DNA of 64,000 bases. Source: Chitinophaga vietnamensis (lineage in GTDB: Bacteria; Bacteroidota; Bacteroidia; Chitinophagales; Chitinophagaceae). The stretch spans positions 186,001 through 250,000 of the forward strand of contig NZ_CABHMS010000009.1 in NCBI RefSeq assembly GCF_902167635.1. Reading direction: 5' to 3'. Each line of letters starts with the position of its first letter. Position 1 is the first letter of the stretch. This document shows, one piece after another, positions 52,214 through 62,300 of this stretch. The position numbers were made by a program, and so were the translations under genes. The notes below the pieces were generated by a model. It saw only the letters and a program-made list of their open reading frames with translations, was not told where the DNA came from and did not search any database.

Positions 52214-53860
52214 TTACTTCTTTTTAGGTTTAGGTTTGTGTACTTTTTTTTCTTTGGCGGTATGTTTCGGCTTTACCTCTTTCTCTACCTTGCCTGTTAT
52301 GGGTAACTGCAATGAGAGTTTCTCCTGTTCTTCCAGTTCCCGTCTCACCTGCGCAGCCAGCGCGGGTATGGCGTCTATCAAACCGACGATAAATTCCGGC
52401 GACTGGATACGGGTAGATACTTCCCAACCTTTTTCGTGTGAATCTTCCGTGCTGCACAACCCGATCTTGCCATTGTTCTTATTACCGGAATAATCGAAGC
52501 CATAGCAGCCATAGCCTTCATTGAGTTGCCAGTTGAGGATCATATTCATGTCTATAGGCGCAATGATCACCTGGCCAAGTAACGTGACCGCATATACGAT
52601 ATTGTTGTACAACGTGAAGGCGCTGATGGGCGGCATTACGACGGCTTTCACATCCTGCCAGGTAAGGCCTGCATCTTTTGAATAGGCCAGGTTCCCGTCT
52701 TTCTTTAATACCATCAGCAAACCGTTGCTGTAGCAAACCTGCGTGATCTTGTCTATCAAGGTTGGCACAGAAGTGAAGCTGGAGCCGCCATTGGTAGAGT
52801 GGTTCAATCCGCCGGAAGTATCCACCATCCATAGTTCTGTGGCAGAAATGGCATCGATGTAGCCGAAGTTGGTGGCGCTGTTTACCAATGTCCACGATTG
52901 ACTGTTGTTGGTACTGATGAAAAGATTGTTAGCCGTACCGATGCAGAAAAGCACATTCGGCGCGGGGGCGCTCAGTTGCGCAGCGCCACCACTTGTAGTT
53001 TGCGTCCAGCTGGCGCCGCTGTTGTTAGAGAGCATGATATTGGGCGGATTGCCGCTACCGGCTTTCCAATAACCCCATACCACGCCGTTTCCCTGTACGG
53101 CGATGCCATTGAGTTTGGTGGCGAGCGTGATCACACTCCAGGTATTACCGCCATCTTGCGATACCTGGAAATTATTGTCTGCGTCCAGTCCGCAGAGCAT
53201 AACAGTGGGAGAACTATTAACGATATTGGGGCCAGCAGATATGGCAATGAAAGGCCTTGATATAGCGGGCAGCTGCCAGGTGGCCAGGCCGGTATTGTTG
53301 TAGATATTGCGGCGCATGTCCTGTTCTATCAGCTGTTGTGTTCTCACCTGATCCCATATACGCAGTTGCGTGATCCTGCCTTCGAAGGAATCGCTGAAGT
53401 TACCGCCTGCGGAGCCTTGCAGCTGTGCCAGCACAAGCGCGCCGCCAGGCACCAGCGGCGCGCCGGGAGAAACAGTAGTAGTATAGGCCAGCACCGCGTC
53501 TTTATACAGCAGCAGACTACCGCTGTTACTGTCCCAGGTAAGCGCGAAATAATGCCACTCCGGGATATTGTCTTTCGTATTCACAAAAGAGATACCGGTG
53601 GGATTGGTGGTATGGCTGTTCACATACAGGTTGATGTTTTGCGGGTTCTGTATCACCAGCGAGTTTTCGCCGGTGAGCGAGTACGACAGAATGGTGCCCG
53701 TATTTTTCGGGCTGGCCTGTATCCAGAACTCCACGGTAAAAGCTTTGCTCACAAAATCTTCTACCGGGTTCACGATGATATAATCCGTGAGGGCGCCCGA
53801 CAATGAAGCCACGGTATTGTAGATGGGATCGTATTTTGGAATGGTGATGATGGTCTTCAT
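52214..53860 (-). CDS. LamG plus beta-propeller protein without signal peptide
   Basis: A 548-residue protein from ATG 53860. Residues 20-190 form a LamG/concanavalin-like jellyroll (KAFTVEFWIQASPKNTGTIL, WHYFALTWDSNSGSLLLYKD, GRITQLRIWDQVRTQQ). Residues 195-440 hold BNR/Ycf48-like propeller repeats (FQVSQDGGNTWSVI, IMLSNNSGASWTQTTSG, LFISTNNSQSWTLVN). The last 30 residues are Lys/Pro-rich. No signal peptide, though such domains are normally outside the cell. It could be exported by a route tied to this operon, for example via a leader-specific transporter; that is speculative. Confidence 0.78.
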   Translation of the reverse strand: MKTIITIPKYDPIYNTVASLSGALTDYIIVNPVEDFVSKAFTVEFWIQASPKNTGTILSYSLTGENSLVIQNPQNINLYVNSHTTNPTGISFVNTKDNIPEWHYFALTWDSNSGSLLLYKDAVLAYTTTVSPGAPLVPGGALVLAQLQGSAGGNFSDSFEGRITQLRIWDQVRTQQLIEQDMRRNIYNNTGLATWQLPAISRPFIAISAGPNIVNSSPTVMLCGLDADNNFQVSQDGGNTWSVITLATKLNGIAVQGNGVVWGYWKAGSGNPPNIMLSNNSGASWTQTTSGGAAQLSAPAPNVLFCIGTANNLFISTNNSQSWTLVNSATNFGYIDAISATELWMVDTSGGLNHSTNGGSSFTSVPTLIDKITQVCYSNGLLMVLKKDGNLAYSKDAGLTWQDVKAVVMPPISAFTLYNNIVYAVTLLGQVIIAPIDMNMILNWQLNEGYGCYGFDYSGNKNNGKIGLCSTEDSHEKGWEVSTRIQSPEFIVGLIDAIPALAAQVRRELEEQEKLSLQLPITGKVEKEVKPKHTAKEKKVHKPKPKKK

Positions 53861-53878
53861 ATGCAATCAGTTTGATGA

Positions 53879-54835
53879 TCATGGTGCCGGGTAATAACGC
53901 GCCAGGTGCCTGCTGGCCATGAAGGGGAACATGCCGGTAACGTCCACTTTCACGTACCAGTAGATGATGTCGACGGTATCGCGGGCCTGGTACTGGAATA
54001 TTACGTCCATGATGCTGCGGTTGCCTTGTACGTTGGCGCGTTGCACGTCCACGCTTTGCAGGAAGTACACGCCGGGCGGATAGGGCGGCAGCGGGTTGCT
54101 GAGCTGCATTTGCCAGGCCATGAAGTAGATATCTTTCGAGCGGATGGTGAGATAGTTAAGGGCGCGGTGCGCATCCGTTTCACCGGCATTGTCCGTTACA
54201 TCCAACATCTGTTGCAGCATGCTTTCCACGATGTCCCGCGGGATGCCGGGGATATTGGCCATCATGGCATTGACGAACTGCGAGAAAGTGAAATAGTAAG
54301 AGAGATTCACAACGGCCGTGGGCAGCTGCGTGCCGTTGCATCGCTCCGGAGATGCCAGCGGGCCGCGGGTTCCCACTACTACATCAAATTTCTTTTCGCC
54401 CACAAATACCGGCTCCAGTGCGGCAATGAAATGATAGAGCTCTACGTTGGAACGCGGCGTGAGGATGTAACTGTCCACCCCTTGTATGTTGAGTATCCAG
54501 CACATCTTTTCAGCGATATAGAGGTTCTGTCCCTGGCTGAGCACCTGGAAGAACAGCGCATTGGGCGGGCCTTCTGCGCGGAATTCCTGGTAGGCATACA
54601 TATACTCTTCTTCAAGGCTTTTGTTCGGGAAGGTGGGATAGATATTGCCGATGGCGTAAATGTAGCCAAGGTCTTGCGCGCCACCGCCGCCGCAACCGCA
54701 GCCGCATTGTGGCTCCAAAACCGCCAGTGGCGCGGCTTGCGGGACCAGCTGCGTATCAGCCGCCACCACCGGGTCTGGCGCCTTTTCTACGGCAATGGTT
54801 GCAGGCGCTTCCTGTAAAGATTGTTCTGTGTTCAT
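53879..54835 (-). CDS. Stand-alone PatG-type C-terminal domain protein (copy 1)
   Basis: A 318-residue protein. An N-terminal Ala/Pro/Val-rich linker is followed by a Cys-rich hinge (EPQCGCGCGGGG) and then the PatG C-terminal-type domain: GYIYAIGNIYPTFPNKSLEE, LYIAEKMCWILNIQGVDSYI, GPLASPERCNG, DNAGETDAHRALNYLTIRS and the end HLARYYPAP. In known PatG-like S8 proteases of other phyla the same Cys hinge and domain follow the protease on one chain. Here the gene lies 12 bases after the protease gene, so the protein is a split version. Confidence 0.85.
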   Translation of the reverse strand: MNTEQSLQEAPATIAVEKAPDPVVAADTQLVPQAAPLAVLEPQCGCGCGGGGAQDLGYIYAIGNIYPTFPNKSLEEEYMYAYQEFRAEGPPNALFFQVLSQGQNLYIAEKMCWILNIQGVDSYILTPRSNVELYHFIAALEPVFVGEKKFDVVVGTRGPLASPERCNGTQLPTAVVNLSYYFTFSQFVNAMMANIPGIPRDIVESMLQQMLDVTDNAGETDAHRALNYLTIRSKDIYFMAWQMQLSNPLPPYPPGVYFLQSVDVQRANVQGNRSIMDVIFQYQARDTVDIIYWYVKVDVTGMFPFMASRHLARYYPAP

Positions 54836-54847
54836 ACGAGCGTTGAT

Positions 54848-55738
54848 TTACCGGGTATTAATGATTTTTTCGAGATGTGCCTGGCTTTGTGTTACGTTGA
54901 GCAGCGGCGGTACGATGCCCCTGCGGCCGCTTCCCTGCTGCGTGATAGCGGCATGTATCTCGCCGGCTTTCGCATGCGGGTATAGCGACCATAGTAAAGA
55001 GATACTGCCTGTTACAAAGGGCGTGGCTACACTGGTACCTGAGAGCTTCGTATATCCGCCGCCGGATTGCAGGTGAGTCATGTTCCAACCTGGCGCCAGC
55101 AGGCCTCTCTGGCCGATGGACATGCCGATGTTGGACTGTGCCGAGGGCTCGCCTTTCTGGTTGCAGGCTGCCACTGGTATCACCCAGGGATGGTCAAAGA
55201 GCGGATTGTGCCCGATGCGTCCGTGGTTGCCGCTGGCGCCAACGATGATCACACCGCTGTGGAAGGCATCGTCAAATACCTGGTGCAGCGGGGAGGCGCC
55301 TGCCCGGCGTATGCCTTCCGGTGCTAGGCCCAGGCTGAGATTGATCACCCTGGCGCCTTGATGCATCACATCCCGGATTGCGTTGGCAAGATGTGTTGTT
55401 GTAACCTCCGGGCATTGACTGAAATCTGCTGCTTCGCAGAAGATGGGCCGGGCCACAAAAGTGCAGGCCGGGCAAATGCCTGGTGCTCCTGCCTTTCGGG
55501 CGGCGCCTAATATGCCGGCCACAAAAGTGCCGTGTTTACAGGCATAGCTGCTGGTAGTCTTGCATACCACCACTGCCGCATCGGCAGCGGGTTTGAAGAT
55601 AGCCCCCTGAAGATCGCTGTGGGATGTGTCTACCGGCCCGTCTATAATGCCTACTCCGATACTCCTGTGTCCCTGGCTTCGCTCCAGCAGCGGTTGCAGC
55701 TGGATGAGCGAATACGCCTGATCAAGCACGCCCTGCAT
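54848..55738 (-). CDS. Subtilisin-like protease of PatA/PatG type
   Basis: A 296-residue S8 peptidase. Catalytic triad visible: Asp33 (GVGIIDGPVDTSHSDL), His69 (YACKHGTFVAGILGAA), Ser236 (LSGTSVATPFVTGS), with Asn171 of the oxyanion hole (GASGNHG). The Cys in ACKHG and the block APGICPACTFVARPIF match PatA/PatG-type cyanobactin proteases, which cut leader peptides or macrocyclise cores. No signal peptide or prodomain, so it should act in the cytoplasm. It lacks the C-terminal domain of PatG, which is encoded separately next to it. Confidence 0.88.
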   Translation of the reverse strand: MQGVLDQAYSLIQLQPLLERSQGHRSIGVGIIDGPVDTSHSDLQGAIFKPAADAAVVVCKTTSSYACKHGTFVAGILGAARKAGAPGICPACTFVARPIFCEAADFSQCPEVTTTHLANAIRDVMHQGARVINLSLGLAPEGIRRAGASPLHQVFDDAFHSGVIIVGASGNHGRIGHNPLFDHPWVIPVAACNQKGEPSAQSNIGMSIGQRGLLAPGWNMTHLQSGGGYTKLSGTSVATPFVTGSISLLWSLYPHAKAGEIHAAITQQGSGRRGIVPPLLNVTQSQAHLEKIINTR

Positions 55739-55766
55739 GAATGGTTATAATGAGTGAATAATTAAC

Positions 55767-56249
55767 TTATTGCAATACGCAAACAGTGCCTACCCCTGCA
55801 TTGGCCGTTTTCAGGCGTAGCGGCGCGCCGCCGCCCGGCACGCTGTTGGCCGCTTCTACGGCTGCTGTACAACAGTTGTTGGTAAGAAGATCATACTCGC
55901 TGGCCTTGCGTTTATCGTAGACTGCTGTTGCCTTTTGCCAGTCGGATGCAGAAGCCTTCTTCTTCACGATGGTGCAGGAGCCGGACGTATCCCCTTCTTT
56001 TGCGGACCCGGCATCCGCGAAGTACCCGCGTGAATCTACGATCTTCCCGTTCCTGACGAAAGTAAGATAACAATGACAGGGGCAACTGCCTGTGCCTTGC
56101 CCCTGCACAGGACGGGTACAGGCATAGATATCTCCGGTATCGTCTTTTTCCGCGGACTGTGGTGCAATACCCGCTATGCGCGCGGGGTAGCCGCTGTTCC
56201 GCAACATAAAAACGACGTTGTCCGCATTACCGAGATAAGGCAATTTCAT
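55767..56249 (-). CDS. MKLP-type papain-fold-like small protein (copy 1)
   Basis: A 160-residue protein starting MKLPYLGNADNVVFML. It has a Cys-rich loop (SCPCHCYLTFVRNG) with a His at the start of a strand, and later YDLLTNNCCTAAVEAANSV. The order His then Asn-Cys resembles permuted papain-like (LRAT/NlpC-type) folds, where these residues form the active site. It is paralogous to the next upstream gene and shares its MKLP start. No signal peptide. Could be an effector or a processing enzyme of this operon. Confidence 0.65.
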   Translation of the reverse strand: MKLPYLGNADNVVFMLRNSGYPARIAGIAPQSAEKDDTGDIYACTRPVQGQGTGSCPCHCYLTFVRNGKIVDSRGYFADAGSAKEGDTSGSCTIVKKKASASDWQKATAVYDKRKASEYDLLTNNCCTAAVEAANSVPGGGAPLRLKTANAGVGTVCVLQ

Positions 56250-56289
56250 AATGGTATATTTAAACTATAAAAGACAGGATACCTAACTA

Positions 56290-56670
56290 TTATTTGTTTG
56301 CATACATAACGAAGGAAGGCGCCATCTCTCCCAATTGATACAGGGCATCTGCTGCACAGGAGCAGCAATCGTGCTCATTGAATTTAAAGTCCTTGCCGGC
56401 GCATGTTTGTTGATAGTAGCGTCTGATCCTCTCCCAGGAAGCTGGTGTAATATTTTTCCGGATAGTATTGCATTGCAGGGCCGCATCTGGTTTTCTGTCG
56501 GGGCCACCGGTCTCGTCCGGCCCATAGGATATACTGTCTGCCGTATTGCCGGCGGCATCGGTAAGCCTGATATAGCAGTGTTGTACAGGGTTGCCCTCGA
56601 GACTACCTTTTCTCAAACACACCTGCATATCTGCCTGCGGCGCCAATCCAAGGGTGACAGGTAATTTCAT
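56290..56670 (-). CDS. MKLP-type papain-fold-like small protein (copy 2)
   Basis: A 126-residue protein starting MKLPVTLGLAPQAD. It keeps the proposed His (VQHCYIRLTDAAG), a helix before the Cys (PASWERIRRYYQQTC) and the Cys box NEHDCCSCAADALYQLG, matching NNCC in the paralogue. First small gene of the operon, 41 bases before its paralogue and 74 bases after the regulator gene. Function not established. Confidence 0.65.
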   Translation of the reverse strand: MKLPVTLGLAPQADMQVCLRKGSLEGNPVQHCYIRLTDAAGNTADSISYGPDETGGPDRKPDAALQCNTIRKNITPASWERIRRYYQQTCAGKDFKFNEHDCCSCAADALYQLGEMAPSFVMYANK

Positions 56671-56744
56671 GCGGTTTTCATTTCGACACTATGAAATTAA
56701 CCAAGATTTTAATACGGCAGTATCACATCTTCCGGTAGTTGCCA

Positions 56745-57434
56745 TCACATAAATGGGGGATGGCCTGCGGGCCTGGTGAGCTTGGCCAATATCTCTCCCT
56801 TGGAGTTCACCTCCATCTTCCGGTAGATCTTCTTGATATGATGCCTGACGGTTTCTATGGAGATGCCCAGCCGCGAAGCGATCATCTTGTAACTAAGGCC
56901 GCCCGAGATCAATTGCAGTATCTCTTGCTCCCGCTTGCTCAACAGGTTGTTGTATTGACATTCCCGGAACGATACCAACTCTTCTACCATCAACCGCGTG
57001 ATCTGCGGCGACAACGGGAAAACCTTGCCAGGATAGGATCTTACCATCTCCTCTATCAATGATCCATCCATCTCTTCTTTCAAAAAATATCCGCTCATCC
57101 CCGATTTGAGATAACACAATGCTTTCTGTAAATCATCACATGCAGACAAGGCAATGACCACTGTGGGTGTCATGTTCTCCGACTGTTGCATGAAATGCAC
57201 GAGCGACAAAGGATCATAAGCATCTACATCGATGAACAAGAGCAAGGGCTCTCCCAACAAGCCTTTGTATTTGGAGAAATCCTGCAGGAGCGGCAATAAC
57301 ATCGAGATGGAATCCAGGCCTGCCCGTGTTTTGAGCGTCCTGTAAAAATCTGTATCCGCGGTGAGGACCAGGGGGATAAATGGCAGATGAACTGCAACAT
57401 CAGCCGGATAAAGCGTTTTCAGCTGCGACCGCAT
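56745..57434 (-). CDS. NarL/LuxR-type response regulator
   Basis: A 229-residue regulator from ATG 57434 (MRSQLKTLYPADVAVHL). The receiver-like domain has an Asp in LLLFIDVDAYDPL and a Lys in GYFLKEEMD, but the N-terminal acidic pair is only ADTD, so phosphorylation is uncertain. The LuxR helix-turn-helix at residues 165-220 is clear (LSKREQEILQLISGGLSYKM, LGISIETVRHHIKKIYRKME). It lies immediately upstream of the PatG-like operon on the same strand and is probably its regulator. No cognate kinase is adjacent. Confidence 0.85.
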   Translation of the reverse strand: MRSQLKTLYPADVAVHLPFIPLVLTADTDFYRTLKTRAGLDSISMLLPLLQDFSKYKGLLGEPLLLFIDVDAYDPLSLVHFMQQSENMTPTVVIALSACDDLQKALCYLKSGMSGYFLKEEMDGSLIEEMVRSYPGKVFPLSPQITRLMVEELVSFRECQYNNLLSKREQEILQLISGGLSYKMIASRLGISIETVRHHIKKIYRKMEVNSKGEILAKLTRPAGHPPFM

Positions 57435-57559
57435 AATTATATTGAGGGAATGTGGATAATAAAAAAGCCAACAACTATAAATGTAGCCTAATACCAGCAA
57501 TCAAAAAAATCGGGCATAAATACCACAACTGAAAATAATGGCGTATTTTATAAAAAAGG

Positions 57560-57589
57560 AGGTCCTGCAACGATGCTGTTGCAGGACCT
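57560..57589 (-). terminator. Terminator of the SusC-SusD operon
   Basis: Twelve-bp stem AGGTCCTGCAAC with a 6-base loop, A and T tracts on either side. About 90 bases past the SusD stop on the minus strand. The remaining bases between 57435 and 57676 hold no gene that I can support. Confidence 0.8.
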
Positions 57590-57676
57590 TTTTCATCAGG
57601 ATAGTAACAAATATGTAATCGTTAAACTGTTGCTAGTGCCTCATCACCGTACCGTTAGCGATGAGCGGGGTTAACA

Positions 57677-59305
57677 TTATTTTTTCTGATCCCACCAGAG
57701 GCGCGTACCAGGATTGTCCTTTCCGCCGCCCAGCAGGGCCACCGCCTTATTCACTTCGTTGGTGTTGTTCTGATATTCGGATAAGGGGAAAGGCAGTCTT
57801 CTGATCTGGATCTTTGTATCTACCGTACCACCACTGTTGTTCACCACTACCGGGAAAATTTTCGGATAACCGGTACGGCGAAACTCGCTCCAGGCTTCTT
57901 GTCCGTCGGGGTACATACTAATCCATTTCTGCGTAATGATGCGTTCCAGTTTTGTTTCGAAGCTGGCGGCATCATCCCATTTGATAGTGATGGTGCTCAG
58001 CTCTGGTGCGCCTGCTGCCACGTTGTTGGCGCTGTTCACCGGATCTGTATAAGGCGCCGCCTTGCTGGTAGCGTCATTGATATAGTTGGTGGCATTGCCC
58101 GCAGCATGTTCGTCAAAAGATACCGCGATACCTTTTTCATAGAGCGACTGTGGCGTACCATTCATCGCCCAGCCACGGAGCGCGCCTTCTGCACGGAGGA
58201 AATATACTTCCGCAGCGCTCATCCAGTGTACCGGTGAAGACTGCTGGAAGTTGAGCGTGGAAAAGCCCTGGCGGTCTGGTTTTGACACGATCTGTATACC
58301 ATTGCGGATACCCTTGTACTGACCAGGGAATTGCACGGAAGGATTGAAATATGCCTGCAAACGCGGATCGTTATAACCGGTAAGGAAGGACTCCATATTA
58401 GCGCCCATGCGGATATCGCCGTAGGAATCACTGATCACATACAGGGGGTTGGTGATCATGATACCATTGCTGCTTTTCACCGCGGCATTATCGCTATTGT
58501 CTGTGAGGAGGCCACCAGGGTTGTTTACAGCAGCTTCGGCCTGTTGTTTGGCCAGCGCCTGATCGGCATAAGAGATCCTCATTGCGAGACGCAGGCGGAG
58601 CGAGTTGGCAAACTTCAGCCATTTCGTATAGTCGCCACCGTAAACATAGTCCCATTTCTGCAATGGCTTCTGACCCGGATGCGCCTGCACATAGGCAGTA
58701 AGCGCTGTTACGGCCGTATCCAGCTCACGGAAGAAAGAGTGATAGATAGAATCCTGTCGGTCGTAAGGAACGGTTACACCGCCCCCACCGAAGAGAGAAT
58801 AAGGCAGCGGGCCATAGATATCCGTTACGCGGTGCATGGCTTCTACTTTGATAATGCTGGCCACGGCATACATATCCGGGTTAGTGGCGGCAGCCCTGCG
58901 GCGCACTTCCAGCCAGGCAGGCATCACGCTGGTAAAGCCGATATTGAAAGCGGCATTGTTCCAGCCGCCTATCATGAAATAGTTGGAATTGTTTTGCCCG
59001 CCATTGAACGGTGTAGGCGTGCCCATATAGCCGGAATAAAGATCGGCGTTGAGGTTCTGCTGCACCTGATAAGCGGAGGCATCGCCGGGTGTGGCATTGC
59101 CCAGCACATTGGTCACCTCCTGTGTGATAAAGATACCCAGCCCGGCGTAATCCAGCTTCAGCATGGAATCGGTTACCTCTGTAGGCTTGGTATTGAACTC
59201 TTTGAAATCTTTGGTACAGGAAGATTGCAGGAGTGCCATGCCTGCGATCGCAGCCACGGGAATCATCTTCCAAATGCCTTTATATCTGTAGTTAGTAATT
59301 TTCAT
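57677..59305 (-). CDS. SusD/RagB-family nutrient-binding lipoprotein
   Basis: A 542-residue lipoprotein; lipobox ALLQSSCTKDF. It belongs to the SusD-like type 2 group: YDRQDSIYHSFFRELDTAVT, YGGDYTKWLKFANSLRLRLA, FLRAEGALRGWAMNG and IITQKWISMYPDGQEAWSEF are family blocks. Partner of the STN-type SusC encoded 26 bases upstream. Binds the nutrient at the outer surface; substrate unknown. Confidence 0.94.
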   Translation of the reverse strand: MKITNYRYKGIWKMIPVAAIAGMALLQSSCTKDFKEFNTKPTEVTDSMLKLDYAGLGIFITQEVTNVLGNATPGDASAYQVQQNLNADLYSGYMGTPTPFNGGQNNSNYFMIGGWNNAAFNIGFTSVMPAWLEVRRRAAATNPDMYAVASIIKVEAMHRVTDIYGPLPYSLFGGGGVTVPYDRQDSIYHSFFRELDTAVTALTAYVQAHPGQKPLQKWDYVYGGDYTKWLKFANSLRLRLAMRISYADQALAKQQAEAAVNNPGGLLTDNSDNAAVKSSNGIMITNPLYVISDSYGDIRMGANMESFLTGYNDPRLQAYFNPSVQFPGQYKGIRNGIQIVSKPDRQGFSTLNFQQSSPVHWMSAAEVYFLRAEGALRGWAMNGTPQSLYEKGIAVSFDEHAAGNATNYINDATSKAAPYTDPVNSANNVAAGAPELSTITIKWDDAASFETKLERIITQKWISMYPDGQEAWSEFRRTGYPKIFPVVVNNSGGTVDTKIQIRRLPFPLSEYQNNTNEVNKAVALLGGGKDNPGTRLWWDQKK

Positions 59306-59331
59306 ACAATACGTTTTAATCTGTCAACAAC

Positions 59332-62300
59332 TTAGAAGGATACTTTAATGCTCGCGCCATAATTTTTCAGGCTCGGGGGATTGAAGTAATCAAAACCCTG
59401 GAAGTAAGTGCCGGTGGCAGCTACAGATTCCGGATCATAAGGCGCTTTATTGTAGATCATCCAGAGGTTGCGGGCGATCAGGGAGATGCGGATATTGCGC
59501 ACTTTGTCGTTGAACCATTTTCCCGGCAGGTTGTAGCCGAAGGAAAGCTCGCGCAAACGTACGTTGGTAGCGCTGTACACATATTCGCCCATTGCGCCGG
59601 TGGAGCCGCCGTTGGCGCCTGCCACTTTGGAGTAATATGTTTGTGCATCCACCAGCTTGCCGTTTACAGTTACGCCGCCTTTATCGCGGGCATCGGCGCT
59701 GGCTACAGATACGCCGTAGAAGTCCATGATAGATTGTGTGGCGGAGATCACCTTACCGCCTACCCTTGCATCGATGAGGAAACTGAGGGTGAAATTTTTG
59801 TAGTTAAGGCTGTTGTTGAAACCGAGGTTGAAATCAGGATTTACGCTACCTACTTTAGTGAATGTTTTACTGATCACCGGGAAGCCTTTATCGTCGGTAA
59901 CGAGGCTGCCATCGGCATTGCGTTGCAGGCCCTGCGCATAAATATCGCCGGTACTGCCGCCTTTGGCGAGCACCATTTCATAAGAGCCGGAAGATGCCGC
60001 CACGAGGCTGTCCTGCGAAGTGAGCTTGCCGGTATACGGGTCCTGGAACGGAGGCAACATCTCTATGATCTTGTTGCGGTTCAGCGTGAAGGTAAGGTTA
60101 GGATTCCATTCTACATTACCGAACCTGCCGTTATAACCAAGTGATGCTTCGATACCTTTGTTCTGTACTTTACCAGCGTTTACATAATAAGCGCTTACGC
60201 CCACCGCCGCTGAAGGAGTGACCTTGAAGATCTGGTTACGTGTGTTCGCATCGTAATAAGTGAAATGGAAATTCACACGATCTTTAAATAATCTCAGGTC
60301 GGCTCCTGCCTCAAAGGATGTTGTCTTTTCCGGGTGCAAAGTGGAGAAAGGCCGGGTGGTGATCGGTGCGGGCGTACCGTTCACCATGGCGTAAGTAGGG
60401 TTGCTGAGGTAAGCTGCGGGCGCATTACCCACATCGCTCAATGATGTTCTTACTTTCAGATAAGAGATGAAAGCAGGCAGCTTCACCATATCGCTCACAA
60501 TACCAGACAAACCTACTGAAGGATAGAAGAAAGAAGATTGATCTGTAAAGGCCAATGCGGAAGACCATTCATTCCTGGCAGTGGCTTCCAGGAAGAGACG
60601 GTTCTTGTATCCCAGCTGACCGCTGAAGAATACGGCCTGTGCCTGATCGCGGGTGATATCCTGTGTGGGACGGGAATTCACCGCATCAATATTGGTTAAG
60701 GAGAAGAAATTCGGGATGGTGAGCAAACGGCCACCAGCGCCAAATCCATTCGTTTTATTATCTACGATGCTACTACCGATGGTAGCCAGCAGGCTGAAGT
60801 CTTTGAACTTTTTGTTCATCGTCATCATTACATCTGCATATACCTGTTTGGTGTTCATCGTAGAGTGATTGTAAGCGCCATTATCGCCGCCGCCAGCCAG
60901 CAGCTTGATAGTAGAAGCATACATCTGCGAATCGTAAGTATCATTGGTATTATCCAGTTTCACACGGCCCTGTACATACAGCCAGTCGTTGATGTTGTAT
61001 TTCAGCGCAAGGGTACCCATGAACCTGTCGCGTTTATTGTTGAACAGGTTGCGGTGAATGATCCACCAGGGGTTCTGTGCCTGGAAACCGAGGTCGCCGT
61101 AAGGCCAGTACTGCGTATAGAAGTTCCTGTTAGGATCGAAACGCTCATACTGTTGATAGTGGCTGATGGTATCTCCTCTCGGGAAAAGATACAGCGGCAG
61201 CAGCGGGTTGTAATACTGTCCCGGACGCATAGGGTTTTCCTGCGTTTGCGTGAGGTACATCGCGCTTACATCGAGATTCAGTTTATCATTGAAGAAGGTA
61301 GAAGTATTTCTTGCAGAGAAATTATAGCGGGTGAACCTGTTGCCGGGGATGATACCTTTTGAATTGACCGCAGCGGCTGAAACGTAGGTCTGGCTTTTCT
61401 CCGAGCCGGTAGCTACATCCACGGCATTGGTGAAGTTAGTACCTGTCTGGAAGAAGTCGGATATCTTATAGTTGAAAGGCTGTTGCAGCTTGGCGCCCCA
61501 GCTGAGATAGGAGCCTGGCTGAGAGCCGTAAGTGGTTTGTTCGTCCGGCAGTACAAAAGGTTTGTAAGCGGTAGCGCCGGAGGTGAAGTTCACGCGGGTA
61601 TTGCCAGCGCTGCCTTTGCGGGTGGTGATGAGGATCACGCCGTTGGCCGCCTGGCTGCCATACAATGCCGCCGCAGATGCGCCGGTGAGTACAGACATGC
61701 TTTCAATATCTTCCGGGTTGAAGTTGGCGATACCATCACCGCCATCTGTACCGCCAAAAACGTTGGTAGCCTGGCTGGAAGAAAAGAGATTAGGCAAAGG
61801 AATACCATCTACCACATACAGCACGTTGTTATTAAAGAACAGTGATTTCACGCCGCGCATTACCACACGGGTAGAACCGCCAATACCGGCGCTGCTGCTG
61901 TTGATTGTTACGCCGGCAACTTTACCGGTAAGCGCGTTTACGAAGCTGGGATCCTTTACGGTGTTCACATCGCTGCCGGCGATAGTTTGCACATTATAGG
62001 TAACGGATTTGGAAGTTTTCGTTAAACCCAGTGCGGTTACTACTGTTTCCTGTAGCTTGTTCACCGCTACTTTCAGGGTGATCGTTACCATCACGTCGCC
62101 ATCTTCCACTTTTACGATTTTCTCCTGCGGTTCAAAACCAATAAAGGTAACACTAAGCGTATAAGTACCCGGCATAATCCCCCGAATATTGAATTTGCCG
62201 GAGGGATTGGTGAGAGTACCCTTTTTAAGTTCGCGGATATAGACCGTGGCGCCGGGTACGGCCTGCCCGGCTTCGTCTACTACCTGGCCGTTGATCACTT

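Noticed and set aside
48862-57434. Complete cyanobactin cluster
   Set aside because: No YcaO cyclodehydratase, no PatF-type prenyltransferase, no PatE-like precursor with cyanobactin recognition sequences; only the protease and PatG-type domains are shared.
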